A stretch of DNA of 64,000 nt from Trametopsis cervina (Eukaryota > Basidiomycota > Agaricomycetes > Polyporales > Irpicaceae). Shown one piece after another: positions 1-9,760 of the stretch. The notes beneath the pieces were generated by a model. That model had not been told where the DNA came from, made no database searches, and worked only from the letters and a program-made list of their open reading frames with translations. Within the stretch, counting starts at the first letter, position 1; each line of letters starts with the position of its first letter. The position numbers were made by a program, and so were the translations under genes. Location of the stretch: assembly GCA_022385755.1 (NCBI GenBank), contig MU278352.1:868001-932000 (forward strand), in the 5' to 3' direction.

Positions 1-176
1 CTATGCTGCCTGAGCGAATATTGACTGGGGAATTCAACAGACTTGTCTTCCGCCCGCGAATGAGTACTTCGCCGATTGAGGTTCCGCCAGAGTTTCAACC
101 AAAGAGTCCGCGAGATTCTTCACCAATCGAGGCTCCCCGAGACGTCAAAGACGTGGAAGACATGGCTCTCGCCTAG
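1..176 (+). CDS. 3' end of an unidentified gene (partial)
   Basis: The frame is open from base 3 to a TAG at 174-176 and gives at least 57 residues rich in Pro, Ser and charged residues, ending in VKDVEDMALA. It is followed at once by a T-rich stretch (about 178-310) that looks like a 3' untranslated region. The gene starts upstream of the window, so the ATG at base 3 is probably internal. No domain is recognisable and no function is offered. A chance open frame cannot be excluded at this length. Confidence 0.4.
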   Translation, partial: MLPERILTGEFNRLVFRPRMSTSPIEVPPEFQPKSPRDSSPIEAPRDVKDVEDMALA

Positions 177-1403
177 TGATTTCTTTCTTTTTGGGTTTTC
201 AAGGACAATCATTTGTATCTGTATTTGTAGAAATTTTGGGTTTTCGTGTTCTTCGTTCTCTTTTTCGTTTTATCATAGAGCTGCTCGTCGAGTCATAATC
301 TTACAATTATCGTTGTTATCTTAGCTCGCTGTCTTTCGCGTCGTTATTCCTATTCCGCGTTGTGTTCTCAATGAATTGTATTGGCGGTTCAAAGAGAAAA
401 ACTCCGTAAGATGAGTCAGGCAGGAAAGAAAATCTTCGCAGCTTTGCTTGCGCTGAAGAGAGCACGGGTGAAGAGGCAAGACATAGATTCCCACAAAGGG
501 CAACTGGCCACGCGTGCTTAAGCAATGTTACATAAGCATGATGGCTCTGATGCGCCTAAGCCGCCGATCGCTTTGCGATAAGTCGGGTTCCCCACAGATC
601 GAAGGCGATGCTTTGTCTGACCTCATGTTCAGAAATGCATGTCTCAATGTTCCGTGATCAACATCCATTTCTCAGCCTAGAACACCGAAACTCTCGGGCT
701 TTACACTGCATGTACGTAAAGTCCTCCCCGGAGAAACTTAGAAATACGCTACTTCTCGCGCTCCTCCTCACTCGCTTTTGTTTTCGAGCTTTTCCGCCCG
801 CATGCACGATGTGCCGGTGTAGATCGCGGACGGTGTGTGCTCATTGTCAGTGAATCTGTGCGATCATCTAGATGCGCATTTACACTTGTTTAAACAATAG
901 ACTAGGAGAAATCGTGCGTATGCGTGTTCATCCCGCGGGCATTGCTAGCAGCGGTGAGCATGCAGCCTTGTGTTAGGGGTGAACTGGGGCTGACGTTGAT
1001 GCTTGATTTGGGTAGGTGCATTTCTCTGCAGAACATAGCTTTCCGGCGGTCAGCCACGAAGCAGTCGGCATTCATATCTCCAACGATCCTGACCCGGCTC
1101 TCATGTGCACACGACATATGCATACGATGGAGGAATGGGAAGTGAGCGACGCTACCCTTTCGCACTCTCCTCTACTCCGTGTTTAAGCTCGAACAATACA
1201 CAAACAGAGTTCACCAGTCGGATCCGGCTGAGACAGCGGGACCTTGCTATGCTTTAGTCTATCCAAATCCTCGGACGGACATTACCAGCAATCGCCGTCA
1301 CGTTACACTTTCGTTGCCTTTGTCATGGTTCTCAACGAACTACGTTTAAACAATTAACGAACCGGGAAGGTTCCAAAATGCGGGCCGTCCCGATTTATCG
1401 GAG

Positions 1404-1417
1404 GGTACGTACGTACC
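1404..1417. repeat. 14-bp perfect palindrome of GTAC units
   Basis: The bases GGTACGTACGTACC read the same on both strands. They lie in a gene-poor interval that contains several further GTAC motifs. No function is visible; it could be a transcription-factor site or a chance composition effect. Confidence 0.6.
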
Positions 1418-1962
1418 GGGCATGCTTTGTGTGCAGACATTGATCATGGGTGTGTTCGAAAGAGAAGTAGCTGGGGAACCATGTCGGAGTCACTTATTGT
1501 GGCTAACCTCATTGAGAGTGCTATTCACCTGACGAATAATACAGTACAGTGCGCGGCACAGAACAATCCCTGTTTATTGTGGACGGCATGAGTACACAAT
1601 GTCACTGCAAGAACTCACAGTCACAACAATGGTACATTACGGTGCTACTACAGAGCTTTTCAGACAGCCGGTGGCAAGCCTGACAGACAAACAGACAGGC
1701 TTCCTACGTATGGTAAGATAACGTTGTACTAGAAACGATAAAGTTACTACCGTATGGTACTAGTGTATATGTACAAAGGAGCGGAAGGAGGGGCAAGAGC
1801 TCAGATTCTACTGGAAGTATACAGCTCGCTCCCGAATTGAGAAACACAAGTGTTGGGTCTTCGTGAATGTGTACACGAGCGAAAGTGTGGGTGCAAGAGT
1901 AAGATGTTCGGTACTCGTACAGTGTACTTTGTACAACATGTCGATAGCAAGCAGAGTGCGAG

Positions 1963-1982
1963 GGTAGGTAGGTAGGTAGGTA
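1963..1982 (+). repeat. (GGTA)5 microsatellite
   Basis: Five exact tandem copies of GGTA, preceded by G and followed by CCC, so the end of the array also forms a small palindrome around GGTACC. This is the only clear short tandem repeat in the first 4 kb. It lies in untranslated sequence. Confidence 0.85.
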
Positions 1983-2321
1983 CCCTACAAATGATGCGGT
2001 ATTAGGTGTACAGTAGCGGAGGACGAGAGCCCCACGGGGCGTAGAGAACGAGTGTGGATCGAGGAATCTGCACGAAAGTCCATGCAGCCGATCAAAGGTC
2101 TGAGTAATAAATACCTGGAGCTGAGAATGAGCACAAGTCGATGTGAAGACAGGGGGAGTGACTTACGAAGGGAAGTCGAAGGAGTGCGCCTGGCAGGTAA
2201 TTATACAATAATATTAACATGCATCCGGCCAAGTGTATGTGTAGGCGAAGGCGACAAAAGGCAGCGTCAGCCTTCAGAAATGAGATGATCCATCCGTGAG
2301 GGACGGTCCGTTGTTGTTGCT

Positions 2322-3674
2322 TCAGTCTCTGCGCGATGAGGAGCGCGAGTCATGCGCCGGTGCTTGTTGTATACCCCGACTGCGAATGGGGCCTGGATCC
2401 GAGACGGCGTGTCCGAGGCGACGCTGGGTGCGTTGGCGGCCTCGGGAGGGTGTGTCTAGATCCACTCGTTTCAAGGTCTCTTCAAACTCCATCTTGTCCT
2501 CTTGCTCGTGGGGGTCCACAGATGCGCTGGTGGCAGACGAGACAGAAGCCATACGATCATCTTCGTCATCATCGCTGTCGATATAGCTGTCGTCATCGCT
2601 ATCGCTGTAGTCGTCGTAGTCGCTGGGAGCATAGCTGGACGAATCTCCGGCTCCTCGGCCTCTCCTCCAACGGCCGTACCACCTGCCCAGGCAGACTTTG
2701 ATCTCCAAGCCCATGCCGAGGAACTCAACATTGCGCGCGATTCCTTCCCAGGAGACCGTGCCGTCATCCAATGCGTCTTCGATGTAGCTGGTAGAGCCGA
2801 AGTACATGTAGTGAATGAGGAGACGTAATGAGGAGGGGTCGGGGACCGGAAGGTATATCGTCGGCATACTTGAAGACGACGGGAGCAGGCGAGGGAGGAG
2901 AGGAGCGATAGGAAGCCCGCGAGCAGCCGACGGCATTGAAAGATGATGCAAGTCGGAGGGAGGCAGTGGGAGGTGGAAGAACGAGCCACGAGGAGTATTT
3001 TGGGGAGAGGAAGAGGCAGATGACATGAGGTCGAGCGGGGATGCCCCACTGAGGAGGCCACGGAGAAGTGTAGAATGAGCGCAAAGATAATCCATATGTA
3101 GCTGCAAAGCACACCAGCTTAAGTCACGGTTAATACACGAGTCAACATAGCAACGTACCTTCATGACCATGCGCGGAGCAGGACGTAGAGTTGGTTCAGT
3201 TGCCCTTCGCGCTGGGCTTGTCGGCCTCGACGGTCCTTCCATCGGAGGCATAAGGTTGGCGAACGGGTCAGGCACAGACCCATTCGGCTGAGGGGCCTGC
3301 CCGCTCTTGCGAAGAAGCCCATCCAGAGGGATAACTGCAAGGACCCTTAATGAATAGACGTGTTCATAAGAAAGACGTAAGGACGTACTAATTGAACAGT
3401 CTGCCGTCTCGGGTTTACTCCAGTAGTGGGGAGCCAGCGTATGGAGCTGCTCGATGATGTATTCAACGGGTACATTGGCCAAAGCGGGGGGAGGGAAGGG
3501 ACGCGGTACAAAGGAGCGCATTGCACGGCGGGGCGCTCGAGCGTGGTTAGGAGCGAGACGCCCTAGTGAGTTCAGGGAGGACTCGACCGGAGAGGCTGCT
3601 TCGTCCACGATCCTTATAGGAGAGCCTGGAGCATGTTTAGGTTGAAGACAATTATCGCGCTGCGTGCTGGACAT
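2322..3674 (-). CDS. clp1: Clampless1-like protein (candidate), BTB-like core
   Basis: Three exons read to a 413-residue protein. The introns are 3335-3388 (54 nt, GTACGT...TTGCAG) and 3102-3158 (57 nt, GTACGT...TTGCAG). Both are multiples of three, so the frame stays open through them. I chose the ATG at 3674 (MSSTQRDNCLQP) because the residues that follow look like the conserved start; the frame is open further upstream. A basic, Pro-rich N-terminal third is followed by a segment resembling a BTB/POZ fold (CAHSTLLRGLLSG; LLIHYMYFGS; WEGIARNVEFLGMG), then an acidic Asp/Ser tail and a basic end. This layout resembles the Clp1-like proteins of mushrooms, which in Coprinopsis and Ustilago act downstream of mating type in clamp formation. 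The assignment is from memory of the family; a generic BTB protein is the alternative. Confidence 0.5.
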   Translation of the reverse strand: MSSTQRDNCLQPKHAPGSPIRIVDEAASPVESSLNSLGRLAPNHARAPRRAMRSFVPRPFPPPALANVPVEYIIEQLHTLAPHYWSKPETADCSISTSLRLSYEHVYSLRVLAVIPLDGLLRKSGQAPQPNGSVPDPFANLMPPMEGPSRPTSPARRATEPTLRPAPRMVMKVRCYVDSCINRDLSWCALQLHMDYLCAHSTLLRGLLSGASPLDLMSSASSSPQNTPRGSFFHLPLPPSDLHHLSMPSAARGLPIAPLLPRLLPSSSSMPTIYLPVPDPSSLRLLIHYMYFGSTSYIEDALDDGTVSWEGIARNVEFLGMGLEIKVCLGRWYGRWRRGRGAGDSSSYAPSDYDDYSDSDDDSYIDSDDDEDDRMASVSSATSASVDPHEQEDKMEFEETLKRVDLDTPSRGRQRTQRRLGHAVSDPGPIRSRGIQQAPAHDSRSSSRRD

Positions 3675-6479
3675 GGAGTAGTATCTTTTGTTTTCGCAGA
3701 AATGCGGCTGGGGCGTTAAAGGACGGTGAGGACTCCCTCGGAATGGAAAGGGTGATCCGGGCGAGGGGCAAAGAGAGCAGGCAGACAACAATTAGAATGA
3801 GAAACGAGGCGAACGATCAGATGACGGTCAAAGTAGAACGCGAAACAAGAGTGAGTGCGGGAAGAACGAAGAGTGTGCAGGATGCGGTTTAAGATGAGTG
3901 CTCCTGCCGTGCTTCAACGGCTCTGATATATCCTTAGGAAATCGAAGAATATCAGAGGCAGCAACGACGCAGACGCCAGATGGGTAGCGACGGGCGACAA
4001 GGGAACAGATGGAATTTCTGTGTTCGCGTCCTCGTTTTACTCACGAATTTCAGTGGGCGCCGCGCCTCTCTCCTTTTCGGGACTCTCTTATTGTTCTCTT
4101 TAGCGTCCGTCGTCGTGAGCCTCGTGCACTGACGTCTCGTACGGCTGGTTCGTTTATGCCCTCTTTAGCCTGCACTCCAGATACAAGATCGATTGCACTC
4201 CGCAGCCCTCCCGCTAGCCCGATTTCCCTGTTTGAATATCCAAAAGAAATCCAGGCCACGCCCCCTGAGTGAATCACATACGCACATCCAAAACCGACTA
4301 TCCTTGAAGCTTATACAGCCCTTGATAGCTCTGCTTCTGTTTTGGAAACTCAGTTACCCGTACGGTTCAGAAGTTTGGGGCCCGCTCGTAATAGAAAGGG
4401 ACCCATAGATACCCACAGCAATATTTCTTTGACTGTAACATGCTTAATATGCGTAACAGCTTCCTAAGTGTAGCAAATGAGTTGGTGTGGGCTTCGTTAT
4501 AGGTGGGAAGCATAACACAATTGATTAACACGGCTACAGATGTCGATAACAAGATGTTGAGATTTCGCACTGCAGGATGACAGCACAACGGCGATACCCA
4601 TGATGGCACAGAGGATCGACCCTGTAGCAATGTTAGTTTCACGACCGTCGGGTTTTGCCTGCCATAATCTGCACTCTCCACCGCAGTGGTGAGCACACCA
4701 TTTCAAAGATGGAGGCAAGTGGGTCTGATAATGGTACCAGCCTTCTGTCGGATTCGACGAGCGTGTGTGTTGTTGGTGGTACTTGGTATACCGCCTGAAG
4801 AGGCTTAGATGGATCGTTATGTGTGCCCAAGTATTGCGATTTTGTGCGGTATGTCAATTGTGGTAAGTCGCATACTACGGAAGATAATTTGGTTCCGAGA
4901 CTTAAGCACGATAAATTGCAGCCCCTGGACGCGGAATGCGGGCCAAGCCCAACAATGGCGGATGCATAATGAGGCTACGCACAACGGTGAATAGGCTTGG
5001 AATCCGAGACCCTTGGCTTTGGCGGTTCCGATGCAAGAATGCAGCCCACGCGGTGCGGTGCGGACGGAAATACGGGCATACGTAGCAGACCGTTGTATGT
5101 GCACACCCCTCTATCCAGAAGGATATTGACCTATGGGCCCGCAGTCGGCTCAGAAGCCTGAAGAATGCTGGGGCTAGGTAAGAATACCCCGCGTAACAGC
5201 ATAATGAAAACCGGCGACGCGTACCTTTAGACTTCTGGCATGCAAAGTTTCGCGGGAAATGGAGGCACACGCGTTGTCCAGCATGCGCTTACCAAGCCTG
5301 CGCTCCTGGCCTATACCGAGTCGGGCTTCGGAGGAACGGGGCAGTGAGATGCGCTGCAGGGCGCTTCACCGTACTTGGATTGTGTCAAGCGTCGTTCAGG
5401 GCTTGAGAGGCGCGATATGAGCGGAGAATGGGCATGCTACGCTGTGGGAGGATGACGCGTGTGGTAATGCATTCCCGGAAGAACAGATTCTGGCGACGTC
5501 GTTCCGATGTCCATTCGTACGCCGGGTGCCAGTGCAGATGCCGAGGAACGTAGCTTCATGGCGCGAGCGCAGGCATATGCGCATGTCTGGAACAGATATG
5601 CTGTAATAGGTCCATCACAATCATAGTTGTACTGGGCTCCGGGAATCGTATCGGTAGGTCCACATCCTGCCTATCTTGGACTTGATCCTCCGCGATGTGG
5701 GTCTGCGCGGCGTTCAAGGTGTCCTACAATGGGTACGCCAAAAGGATCGTCTACAGCCAAGGAACGTTAGTCAAACCAGCCTGCCGCACTCTGACTAACA
5801 CACAATACTCGTAGCAAGTCGATAACTCACCTCGCGTTGGGTATCCACGTCTTGGACAGCTGACAACTGTCGGTGTACCATTCGCTTGAGACATTCCCTT
5901 TGTTGTAAGCTTGAATCTTTACCGACGTCTTCGCTTTGCATTGTCCTCGGCTCGCCGTGCAAGGGGTAGAACAGGGCCAGCCTTCTGAGATGGCGACTCC
6001 CGGGCAGACCCTTCGCCTAGGAGATGCGATCGCAGCTGGTTCGTATACGAACAATGCGCGCCGTCTACCAGGAGAGCGTTCCACAATAGTCGGCCTCGTG
6101 TTGTGTACAATACAGCCCAGCGCAGTGAGCCAGAGGGGTACGTCTCGACACAATCTGCCATGTTAGGTATGTGTGTTCCGAGGGCCAGCACGACGCGCGA
6201 GGGGCTTCAGAGAACCAGGTCCGCGATTTCCAACGCCCTGCGGTCCGCTATTGTTCGTACCAGCGTCCACAAATCATCAACACGAGGAGGGAGCAAGTAG
6301 TTGATTCACAAAGCAAGCTATCCGAGATGGATGTCAAATGGCAAGATAGAATTTGAAGCGTGTGTACATGCCGTTGACGCCCTGCCATGATGGTTATGGG
6401 CGCCAGCCGGGATTGTGTACTCACCTGCTCCGTGCAGCCACTCAGTAATCCGGGCTGCCATTGTGGACGAGTGAAGACT
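3675..6479. other. Long gene-poor interval upstream of clp1-like gene and DAD3
   Basis: It holds the 5' flank of the minus-strand gene (3675 to about 4300) and the promoter of DAD3. Between about 4300 and 6400 there are many overlapping short frames on both strands. Some splice-like motifs can be found, for example on the minus strand near 4560-4720, but no combination gives a recognisable protein. No terminal inverted repeats or target-site duplications were seen by eye. It may hold decayed sequence or a non-coding transcript; nothing more can be supported. Confidence 0.4.
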
Positions 6480-6951
6480 ATGGCCACAGCATTATCAAAT
6501 AGTACCATACACGAAACTAACCCATACGAAGGCCATCCAAGCCTGACCGAGCTAGAGGCCGAGGTACTGTGGCAATACGCGAGACTCGCCCAGAACGTGA
6601 AAGAGGTGCGTGCCACTTCCTCTGTCGTCCTAAATCTCAAGTCGGGTGATTAAAACGCGGCTTACATATGTTAATTGTTCAGATCGCGGCGGAAACGCGT
6701 CGTCTGAGCAAGGCCTCGGACGAGACACTGCTGGAACGGCTGCGGTCCCTCCAAGGCAAGATGGACCTTGTCATGACATTCGTGAGTGATACATTTTGTG
6801 TTTGTGTTATAAGGTTATGTCAACTAGAACTTACACACCGTCCTACTAGTACAAAGCGTCTGTGTTCTCGATGATAATGGAGCAACCCGCGTCGGACGCA
6901 GCATCTCTTTACCCAGACGAGACTGCAGCCGATGAGACTGTCATGCAGTAA
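6480..6951 (+). CDS. DAD3: DASH complex subunit Dad3
   Basis: Three exons (6480-6605, 6683-6781, 6850-6951) encode 108 residues. The introns are GTGCGT...CAG and GTGAGT...TAG. The family core is clear: NPYEGHPSLTELEAEVLWQY near residues 14-33, then LAQNVKE, IAAETRRLSK, LLERLRSLQGKMDLVMTF and YKASVFSMIMEQ, followed by a short acidic tail. Dad3 is a small subunit of the DASH/Dam1 complex, which couples kinetochores to spindle microtubules. The length fits the family (roughly 90-120 residues). The gene is convergent with the exonuclease-like gene, about 135 bp away. The start ATG lies in good distance from the first conserved block, with no other in-frame ATG between them. Confidence 0.93.
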
Positions 6952-7085
6952 CCGCTTCTCAACAGACAATTTTTGATTCAGATGTATCGATATGTTCTGT
7001 ACATTATGGTAAATTTCGACTGTCCCTAACAGCCTTTCCAAGAAATGGGTAATGAAATTCCACTCTCCAACACACATTCTCCAGC

Positions 7086-8972
7086 TCAAAAATCGATATA
7101 ATCTTCGTCATCCGATCCATATGGGTCGCTAACCATCGTAGCAGGGACGTTTGTGCTGACTGGCTGCCTTCCAGGTACCATGTCGTTGGGATCACGATCC
7201 GAATCCGACTCTCCGCCGTCTGCGGGCGGAGCGGGAATAGGAGGAGGAGGACCAGCAGGAGGCTTAGGAAGGGCTTCCTTACCCTTATCCGCTTGCTCAT
7301 GAGTCTGCTGGACAATCCTCGAGAACCGTGCGACGCGTTGTTCATCTATGGCATTCCCGCTAGCCATCGTATCCCAGATATACCCCAATATCCTATTCGG
7401 AGGAATGTGTCAGTCGCGCTCAATTTGAGAACCGTCTGCACTGACCTGCTTTCGTTCCCGGCACACCACCCCCGGGACGCGTAGCCTCCGATAATCTGTG
7501 CTTCTCGGCCCGGTCTCTCGTAGTTCACATGCAGAGCATGAGCGATGGCTGGAACGGAAGCATCCCCGAACTCGGAAACCTGCTTCATAGCCGCGTACAT
7601 GCTCTTAACGTCGACAAGATAAACCGGGTACGGGCTCTTTGCCTGCATCGGAGGTGACCTGTTGCGTCCGCCTGATGGTCCTCCACGGCGAGGCGATCTC
7701 GACCGCTCTGACTTGTATCGCTGAACGTCTTGATACCTATTCGAGGAACGGCCTTCATAGCCACTGTAGGAGTCCTGTGCAGGTGGAACCTTGAGGATCT
7801 GTCGGCCAAGAACGGGTTCGACGCCCATGCACCATTCTGTGGTGTCCACACCGAAGAACTTCAATACCAGTAACGTCCATTTGACATCGTGGACGAGGAG
7901 TAGTACGGGGTTAGTCCGTTTGGCCTCGTCGAATACGATCTGCAGATGTTTCGAGATTTCTTGATGAGAAAGGACATCCGACTCCCCGTGCAGGAAAGCC
8001 TGCCGGAAGCTGAGTACAATGCACACAATGAAAAACTCTGATCATACAATTCGGTTCGAGTTGGCCAACATTCTGTTCTCGTGGACAAGGACATGAGTCG
8101 TTTTGAAGGAGTATATGCCCTCTGACGAAGAAGGGGGCGCATAGCGAGTCCAACTGATGTCTAATATTTTCGGGTCGTTCTGTCGCTCTTCCAAGCGGCG
8201 ACGATCGGCGGCCCAGGTGTTGAAAGCGAATGACCACATTGTATCCACGTCATTGAACCAGGGCACCCGCGCGGCCTCATAGTCAGTCGGGTCGATACTC
8301 CCCTGCCACAGCCGGTATAATATCCTATAACGCTTTAGTCAGTTACATACGTCAGAGTGCTGCGTAAAGTATAGATTCGTACCTGTGATACTCGAAAATC
8401 GCACGATCAATACCCACAGGTTGAAGTGTATCAGGGTCAGAACCGGTGGTGAACGAGACGTTGGCCTGACTTCTATCGCGGAATTCCTGGCCTGATTTCT
8501 TCGGTTTGTTGTTCGCCAGTGTCGCCAACTTTGCGGTCAATGCAGCGGCATTTGCGAAGCTCACGGGGGACAATGATATGAAGCGATCCGAGGACCACGC
8601 GCGTCCTTCGAACATATTGCGAAGATACGCATTTGAATCTACCACTCGCTGCGATAGCAGTAGGTACGACGCGCCGCAAGGCCTGATTCCTGTGCACCTG
8701 AAGTTAGCACTCACGCGTGACACAGCATGCACACACGTAGTAATAAACTCACCTATGAAGAAACGCAGGTCCTCGTCGTCCTCCAACTTTAAATCCACCT
8801 TAGGATTGAGTAATCTGTCTGCTATCTCACTCGTCTTCATTGGGATTCTGTGCGCATCGCGTCTGTATGTCCAATTGTAAATGTCGGCCACCAAATTGCA
8901 AACTCGCCATTCAAATGTTGCACACCACACGCTATTTCCGTCCAAAAGATAGAAAGGGAACACACCTGACAT
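7086..8972 (-). CDS. DEDDh 3'-5' exonuclease-like protein (Gfd2/YDR514C type), catalytic motifs altered
   Basis: A multi-exon gene. Clear junctions are FFIG|IRPCG (63-nt intron near 8690-8752), FEYHR|ILYRLWQ (near 8327-8381), SNRI|AFLHGE (49-nt intron near 7998-8046) and GNES|RILGYIWDTM (near 7390-7450). The order and motifs match the fungal Gfd2/YDR514C-like nuclease family: KILDISWTRY, then VLLLVHDVKWTLLVLKFFGV, then VYLVDVKSMYAAM, IAHALHV and CAGNES near the C-terminus. The tail is Pro-rich and ends in acidic DSDRD and SDDEDYIDF. Active members carry D-x-E in the first motif and H-x4-D in the last; here the readings are DIS and W-x4-E, so activity may be lost. The start is uncertain: the ATG at 8972 is used, but the frame is open to about 9058 behind a possible acceptor site, so an upstream exon may exist. 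Confidence 0.72.
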
Positions 8973-9760
8973 TAGAGTAAAGCCCGCCGACGTGATAAAA
9001 CCACAGAGGCATCTTCGCTGACTATCCCAGACGTCGAATCGAGACTTGAAGGGTCGCACTAGTGTACGTGACTGATGTGGTGTGTGTTCCTCTCAAGCTG
9101 TGCAGGCTCACACCGTCGTCTGAACAGCACGCCTTGTTGGGACTAGACTGGTTTGTCAATGTATGCCGACCGTATACAGCGATCGTGCACACGCTTCGAC
9201 ATGCGTGAAGAGCAAGTAAACCTTGATGCAAGTGGCATGGGCGATAAAGTCGCCGTGGTATTCTCCCACGCCAATTTATCCCTCGACCATACGCACACAT
9301 TGCATGTTCTCCGCCGCGAGGCCGTGGTAAGGATTACTATACAAGCGAAAATACGAGAACTAAGAGATGAGAGACGGCTACATCGTGCATACAGGACACA
9401 GTAGGATTACTGGCATACAGAAGCGAACCTTCGATTGTCCAACCGTCCGTTCATCGACCGTACACTACACTATCCTGGAATCTGGGTCTGGAGTAGGAAA
9501 ACGGCTGCTATCCAAGACTTGGTGGTTATTACGAGGCTGAGAGTATGTAAGAGTAGAATTTAGTTAAGCAGAAAAGGGGAAGAGATGAAGCATGGCTTCC
9601 AGCGTGGTGATACAATTGCGGATATCAGACAGCAAGCAAATAACGAGACCTAGGGATAACTGAACGTGACCATGGTATATTACCGTCCTTGGGGCCTTGC
9701 AAAGGCGAGTCTAATATGTCAGATGAGAACGGGACCTCGCAACGGCATGAGTCACAGAGC
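8973..9760. other. Spacer between exonuclease-like gene and YTH gene
   Basis: It contains the 5' region of the exonuclease-like gene (possibly one more coding exon reaching 9058) and the 3' flank of the YTH gene. Short frames near 9150-9400 have no recognisable features. Nothing else is supported. Confidence 0.45.

Larger units (their letters stand above)
177..2321. other. Gene-poor stretch
   Basis: No gene is supported here on either strand. The short open frames have no recognisable domains and no convincing intron pattern. The stretch holds a T-rich tract near 178-310 (probable 3' UTR of the partial gene), many GTAC-containing palindromes between about 1400 and 2020, and a short tetranucleotide repeat near 1963. 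The end nearest 2321 should include the 3' UTR of the minus-strand gene that follows. Confidence 0.5.

Noticed and set aside
5827..6191. Overlapping minus-strand frames with several Cys
   Set aside because: They overlap in different frames, have no signal peptide, no regular Cys spacing and no consistent splice model.
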